The notes below the pieces were generated by a model that saw only the letters and a list, made by a program, of their open reading frames with translations, did not search any database and was not told where the DNA came from. The translations under genes were made by a program, and so were the position numbers. Shown here piece by piece: positions 14,010 to 17,751 of a stretch of DNA of 17,751 nt. Positions within the stretch are counted from its first letter, which is position 1; each line of letters begins with the position of its first letter. Source of the DNA: Tissierellia bacterium (GTDB lineage Bacteria; Bacillota; Clostridia; Tissierellales; Tepidimicrobiaceae); NCBI GenBank assembly GCA_012518745.1, contig JAAYRM010000043.1, forward strand, positions 1-17,751, read 5' to 3'.

Positions 14010-16337
14010 TTATTCATGGCTACAGGAGGGATGTTTTACCCTGTCCCTTTCCTCCGCCCTCTTTGCATCATTAAACCTATCCAATGTTCCCACGAGATAT
14101 CCGGTAATCCTTCGAATCCTATCGAATTTAATATCCCCTTCTTCCCTGCCGCATTTCGGACATATATCATCGATTATGCCAGTATATCCACATATGGGAT
14201 CCCTATCTATCGGATGATTTATCGATCCGTAGCCGATACCCTCCTCCTTCATAGCCCTTATTATGGTCTCAAAGGAGCTTAGATTGTTGATCGGATCCCC
14301 ATCCAGTTCTATATAGGTTATATGACCCGCATTGGTCAACTCATGATATGGGGCTTCTATTCTTATCTTATCCAAAGCTATCGTCCTATGGTATACGGGT
14401 ACATGGAAGCTATTGGTATAGTATTCCCTATCCGTTACCCCTTCAATTTTCCCATACTTCTCCCTGTCAATCTTTACAAACCTTCCCGCTGTCCCCTCAG
14501 CTGGAGTAGCCAATAGGGTGAAGTTCATCTTGAATTGTTCACTAGCCTCATCCATTCTATTCCTCATATGCCTTACGATCTCAAGTCCTATCTCCCGAGA
14601 CCTATCATCTTCCCCATGATGGCTGCCCGTTAAGGCCTTCAGGCATTCAGCTAAACCGATAAACCCCAGGGACAGGGTGCCATGTTTCAAAATCTCCCTT
14701 ACCTCATCATCCCTTTTCAGCTTATCCGAATCCATCCATATACCTTGTCCCATTAGGAATGGGTAGTTACGAACCTTTTTACTAGCCTGTATCTCAAACC
14801 TCTCCATGAGCTGCTCAACTGCTAGGTTTATGATCTCATCCAAAGACCTATAAAACCCTTCAATATCTCCCCTATTCTCAATCCCAAGTCTGGGTAGGTT
14901 TATGGTAGTAAAGCTTAGATTGCCTCTTCCATTCACTACCTCCCTGGACGGATCGTATACATTCCCGATAACCCTAGTTCTACAGCCCATATAGGCTATC
15001 TCCGTTTCAGGACGCCCCTCCTCATAGTATTGGGCATTAAAGGGTGCATCCAGGAATGAGAAGTTTGGAAATAATCGCTTACAGCTTACCTTGCAGGCTA
15101 GCTTAAATAGGTCATAATTTGGGTCCCCTTCGGCATAGCTTATGCCCTCCTTGACCTTGAATATTTGAATTGGGAATATGGGGGTCTCACCATTGCCCAA
15201 CCCCGCTTCTGTGGATAGCAGTAGGTTTTTCGTAACCATTCTACCTTCCGTGGAAGTATCCGTGCCATAGTTGATCGAACTAAAGGGTATCTGAGCCCCA
15301 GCTCTGGAATGCATGGTATTTAGGTTGTGTATCAGGGCCTCCATCGCCTGATAGGTTGCCCGATCCGTATCCCTATAGGCATTCCTTTCAGCAAATTCTT
15401 GAATCCTCTGTACCAGATCCGTATCGTCTAATAATTCATTTAGGTATACGGATTCCTTGTGCATATATTCATCATTATTGGCTATGGTGGGCATCAGATT
15501 GTATTCGTCCTCTAGGAGTGCAAATATATTGTTTAAATTGCTTACTAGATCGATATCATCCACCAATAATTCAATCCCCTTAAGCATATTCTCCCTGTAG
15601 AGCTTTCTATAGGTTTTTCTAACTCCGGGGGCCATACCATAATCGAAATTGGGAATGCTCTGACCCCCATGCTGATCGTTCTGATTGGACTGTATTGCTA
15701 TACAGGCCAATGCCGCATAGCTTCTGATATCATTCGGCTCCCTTAGATATCCATGCCCGGTACTGAAACCGCCCTTGAATAGCTCCACGATATCGATCTG
15801 GCAACAGGTGGTAGTCAACGTCAGGAAGTCTAGATCATGGATATGCATATCTCCATCCTTATGGGCCTTGGAATGGGCGGGATTCAATACGAATAGATCA
15901 TAGAACCTCTTTGCTCCCTCGGATCCGTATTTTAACATTGTACCCATGGCAGTATCCCCGTCTATATTGGCATTCTCCCTCTTGATATCCACCAGTTCGG
16001 CATCCTTGAAGGTAAGATCTCCATATAATTGCATCAATCTGGTGTCCATTTCCCTAACCCTAGTTCTTTCAGCCCTATATAATATGTATTCCTTAGAGGT
16101 CCTCGCATGGCCATTTTCTATCAGGACCTTTTCAACCATATCCTGTATATCCTCAACACCGGGTATCTCGTCTCTGAACTTCCTATCCAATGTTAGGGAA
16201 ACCTCTTCAGCTAGTTTAAGCGCCGTATCATAATCCTGTCCACCGGCGGCCTGTGCCGCTTTGAATATGGCATTGGCAATCTTCTCCATATTAAAGGGTA
16301 CTTCCCTACCGTCTCTCTTTCTTATCTTAATAATCAT
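14010..16337 (-). CDS. nrdD: Anaerobic (class III) ribonucleoside-triphosphate reductase NrdD
   Basis: 775 residues. Residues 1-~90 are an ATP-cone ('IIKIRKRDGREVPFNMEKIA'), the allosteric domain that senses ATP/dATP. The core holds 'HIHDLDFLTLTTTCCQIDI' with C178/C179, in the region of the active-site thiyl cysteine, and 'HSRAGAQIPFSSINYGTDTS'. The C-terminus has a metal site with C716, C726 and C729 ('CGYTGIIDDICPKCG') and the glycyl radical loop 'RRITGYLVGTLDRFN', with G746 as the probable radical site. It reduces NTPs to dNTPs in the absence of oxygen. In place of a fourth cysteine there is 'RDPIC' (D713), which I believe is usual in this subgroup. GGGGG precedes the ATG. The promoter region carries a probable NrdR box. 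Length and motifs are complete. Confidence 0.97.
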   Translation of the reverse strand: MIIKIRKRDGREVPFNMEKIANAIFKAAQAAGGQDYDTALKLAEEVSLTLDRKFRDEIPGVEDIQDMVEKVLIENGHARTSKEYILYRAERTRVREMDTRLMQLYGDLTFKDAELVDIKRENANIDGDTAMGTMLKYGSEGAKRFYDLFVLNPAHSKAHKDGDMHIHDLDFLTLTTTCCQIDIVELFKGGFSTGHGYLREPNDIRSYAALACIAIQSNQNDQHGGQSIPNFDYGMAPGVRKTYRKLYRENMLKGIELLVDDIDLVSNLNNIFALLEDEYNLMPTIANNDEYMHKESVYLNELLDDTDLVQRIQEFAERNAYRDTDRATYQAMEALIHNLNTMHSRAGAQIPFSSINYGTDTSTEGRMVTKNLLLSTEAGLGNGETPIFPIQIFKVKEGISYAEGDPNYDLFKLACKVSCKRLFPNFSFLDAPFNAQYYEEGRPETEIAYMGCRTRVIGNVYDPSREVVNGRGNLSFTTINLPRLGIENRGDIEGFYRSLDEIINLAVEQLMERFEIQASKKVRNYPFLMGQGIWMDSDKLKRDDEVREILKHGTLSLGFIGLAECLKALTGSHHGEDDRSREIGLEIVRHMRNRMDEASEQFKMNFTLLATPAEGTAGRFVKIDREKYGKIEGVTDREYYTNSFHVPVYHRTIALDKIRIEAPYHELTNAGHITYIELDGDPINNLSSFETIIRAMKEEGIGYGSINHPIDRDPICGYTGIIDDICPKCGREEGDIKFDRIRRITGYLVGTLDRFNDAKRAEERDRVKHPSCSHE

Positions 16338-16382
16338 TTTTTTCCCCCTTATGTAGATAATGGTACAATATGTCGTTGTTTT

Positions 16383-16412
16383 ATTTTATCAGACCCCTGT
16401 ATGTAGTGTCAA
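16383..16412 (-). promoter_or_regulatory. nrdDG promoter
   Basis: On the minus strand, TTGACA (16412-16407), an 18-base spacer and TAAAAT (16388-16383) form a good sigma-A promoter 46 bases upstream of nrdD. Confidence 0.7.
16394..16409 (-). promoter_or_regulatory. Probable NrdR box in the nrdDG promoter
   Basis: ACACTACATACAGGGG on the minus strand matches 12 of 16 positions of the NrdR consensus ACACTATATATAGTGT. It lies almost entirely between the -35 and -10 elements, where a bound repressor would block RNA polymerase. The usual second box at a fixed helical distance is only weakly visible (ACAATATGTCGTTGT, 16365-16379). No nrdR gene is in the window. Confidence 0.45.
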
Positions 16413-16554
16413 TACCTATTGGAACTTTATTCATCCCCTTATACCCTTTGACATAGCTTTCAGGATACTATACATTTAATGCGAAGCCTTTTAAACAAAC
16501 AATACCTATTATATTGGAATCAAATAGGTAAATCAAATGGAAAGGGGAGATAAT

Positions 16555-17202
16555 TTGAAGGCAGTAATATTTGATATGGATGGGGTCATAGTGGATAGCG
16601 AACCCGTACATCGTGAACTGGAAATAGGACTATTGGAGGAATTGGGCGGACGGATTACCCCGGAAGAATACGAGGGTTTTATAGGCACAACGGATCATTA
16701 TATGTGGAGCACGTTTAAAAGACAATTTGATATAGACCTTTCCGTAGAGGAGATGGTCGATATCAAGAAGAAGAGGTTTATTGAAAATATTCACAGATTG
16801 AGGCTTGTGGATCATTTTAGGGAATTGTTATTGATGCTCTATGAATCCGATTACCAATTGGGATTGGCCTCATCCAATAATAACAAGGCCATCAATACGA
16901 TAGTGGAAAGATTTGATCTCAGCAGATATTTTCATTTCCTAATAAGTGGTGAGGATGTGGCTAAGGGCAAACCAGATCCTGAGATCTTCTTAAAGGCCTC
17001 CAAGGAGATGGATATCCCCCCCATCCATTGCTTAGTCATAGAGGATGCCAGTAATGGGGCAAAGGCAGCCAAGGCAGCAGGTATGAAATGTATCGGTTTT
17101 CAAAATCCCAATTCGGGAAACCAGGATCTATCCGAGGCGGATTTAATAGTGGATAGCCTCGCCGATATAACCCTAGCGATGATGAAAAATCTATTTAAAT
17201 AG
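16555..17202 (+). CDS. HAD-superfamily phosphatase/phosphoglucomutase-like protein
   Basis: 215 residues from TTG 16555. Motif I is 'AVIFDMDGVIVDSEPVH' with nucleophile D7 and D9, the pattern of beta-phosphoglucomutase-like HADs (subfamily IA, variant 3). 'LGLASSNNNKAI' is motif II, 'GKPDPEIFLKA' carries the motif III lysine, and 'VIEDASNGAKAAKAAGM' is motif IV. Residues ~15-90 form the four-helix C1 cap. Likely a cytoplasmic sugar-phosphate phosphatase or mutase; no sugar transport or kojibiose/maltose phosphorylase gene is adjacent to fix the substrate. The TTG start is chosen because AAGGGGA is six bases upstream; ATG 16537 is in frame but has no ribosome binding site and would include that site. 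Confidence 0.9.
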   Translation: MKAVIFDMDGVIVDSEPVHRELEIGLLEELGGRITPEEYEGFIGTTDHYMWSTFKRQFDIDLSVEEMVDIKKKRFIENIHRLRLVDHFRELLLMLYESDYQLGLASSNNNKAINTIVERFDLSRYFHFLISGEDVAKGKPDPEIFLKASKEMDIPPIHCLVIEDASNGAKAAKAAGMKCIGFQNPNSGNQDLSEADLIVDSLADITLAMMKNLFK

Positions 17203-17203
17203 A

Positions 17204-17250
17204 ACAAAAGGTATGCGCTTTAGCTTTAATGCCAAACGTATACCTTTTGT
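17204..17250. terminator. Bidirectional hairpin between the HAD gene and msrA
   Basis: 17204-17217 pairs with 17237-17250 (14 bp, one G-T pair, arms ACAAAAGGTATGCG / CGTATACCTTTTGT) around a 19-base loop. It lies directly after the HAD gene stop and just past the msrA stop, with A-rich and T-rich arms facing each way. Confidence 0.65.
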
Positions 17251-17261
17251 GAATCCTTTGC

Positions 17262-17738
17262 CTAGGCATCCAGATCTATATGACAGTATCCACCTGGGTT
17301 TTTCTTCAGGTATTCCTGATGATAGTCCTCCGCATCATAGAAGACCTCCAATGGCTCTATCTCCGTAACTATGGGCTTATCGTATCTACCCCTTTGGATT
17401 TCCATGGTATCATCTATAATACCCCTATCCGATTTATCTATATAGTATATGCCGGTCCTATATTGGCTACCCCTATCCGGTCCTTGCCTATTCAATTGGG
17501 TGGGATCTATGATATTCCAGAATCTATTCAGCAGCTCCTCCAAGGATATGATATTCTCATCAAATCTTATATAGCAGGCCTCGGTGTGGCCGGTCGTCCC
17601 CGTACATACCTCCTCATAGGTGGGGTTTTCCGTTCTGCCATTGGCATATCCTACTTTAGTGGATATTACCCCCTCAATCCTAGAGAAGTATTCCTCAACT
17701 CCCCAAAAACATCCCCCTGCTAATACTATTTCCTTCAT
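17262..17738 (-). CDS. msrA: Peptide-methionine (S)-S-oxide reductase MsrA
   Basis: 158 residues from ATG 17738. The catalytic motif GGCFWGVEEYF holds the active-site Cys (C10). 'GVISTKVGYANGRTENPTYE', 'TGHTEACYIRFD', 'DPTQLNRQGPDRGSQYRTGI' and 'YHQEYLKKNPGGYCHI' are all MsrA signatures; the Cys in GGYC may act as the resolving residue. The enzyme repairs S-methionine sulfoxide with thioredoxin-type reductants, in the cytosol since there is no signal peptide. No MsrB domain is fused at the C-terminus. Start is uncertain: ATG 17747, 17744 and 17738 are all in frame within 14 bases of the window edge, and GGGGA at the very edge is best spaced for 17738. The upstream region is outside the window. 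Confidence 0.93.
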   Translation of the reverse strand: MKEIVLAGGCFWGVEEYFSRIEGVISTKVGYANGRTENPTYEEVCTGTTGHTEACYIRFDENIISLEELLNRFWNIIDPTQLNRQGPDRGSQYRTGIYYIDKSDRGIIDDTMEIQRGRYDKPIVTEIEPLEVFYDAEDYHQEYLKKNPGGYCHIDLDA

Positions 17739-17751
17739 CCTCATCATCCCC

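Noticed and set aside
14010..14017. nrdG start at ATG 14017
   Set aside because: No ribosome binding site upstream and it overlaps the nrdD stop; ATG 13999 has AAGGAT at correct spacing.
16466..16481. Second full NrdR box (ATACTATACATTTAAT)
   Set aside because: Only one half resembles the consensus and it is about 72 bases from the first box, not the usual spacing.
1..17751. CRISPR array, insertion sequence or prophage genes
   Set aside because: No regularly spaced repeats, transposase, integrase or phage structural gene was seen on either strand.

Overview
The window looks like chromosomal DNA of an anaerobic, low-to-moderate-GC Firmicute, most like a Tissierellia/Clostridia-type bacterium. 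The evidence is GGAGG/AGGTG-type ribosome binding sites, sigma-A-like promoters, frequent ATA and AGG codons, two T-box leaders, the oxygen-sensitive class III ribonucleotide reductase pair NrdD/NrdG, HemZ and meso-diaminopimelate dehydrogenase. No integrase, transposase, phage gene or CRISPR array is visible. It reads as core genome with a few family-restricted genes of unknown role.

Layout. 1-3910: the start of an RluA-type pseudouridine synthase (minus, cut by the window edge), a small membrane protein with only the LysM-like part of MltG (plus), an uncharacterised 183-186 residue protein (minus), an RsuA-type pseudouridine synthase (minus), a DUF1540-type small Cys protein (plus), a mini P-loop protein (minus) and a Cof-type HAD phosphatase (minus). 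3981-5357: a solitary beta-class DNA methyltransferase with no restriction partner. 5430-6410: a promoter, a T-box leader with a UGG (Trp) specifier, and the tryptophan transporter gene trpP. 6427-7416: a PLP enzyme of the D-cysteine desulfhydrase/ACC deaminase family (minus). 7612-10710: a promoter, a second T-box, and a three-gene ABC transporter of the TrpXYZ type (lipoprotein, permease, ATPase), ended by a perfect 40-bp palindrome. 10695-12173: hemZ (minus). 12312-13289: ddh (plus), then an isolated tRNA-Val(GAC). 13487-16337: nrdD-nrdG operon (minus) with a probable NrdR box in its promoter. 16555-17202: a beta-phosphoglucomutase-like HAD phosphatase (plus). 17262-17738/17747: msrA (minus, at the edge).

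How the genes work together. The most coherent theme is amino-acid uptake controlled by uncharged tRNA. The first T-box has specifier UGG and a UGGC bulge that fits the G73 discriminator of bacterial tRNA-Trp, and it precedes TrpP. The second has a UGGU bulge, which needs an A73 tRNA, and has no UGG at the specifier position. The downstream TrpXYZ-like ABC system is therefore probably not controlled by tRNA-Trp; UUC (Phe) is the best-placed candidate codon. NrdD and NrdG supply dNTPs without oxygen, and ddh gives a one-step route to meso-diaminopimelate for cell wall and lysine.

I found no clear case of a wholly new system. The best candidates for a second look are the second T-box with its transporter, a possible Trp-containing leader ORF between the first T-box and trpP, the catalytic-domain-less MltG-like protein, and the orphan methyltransferase.
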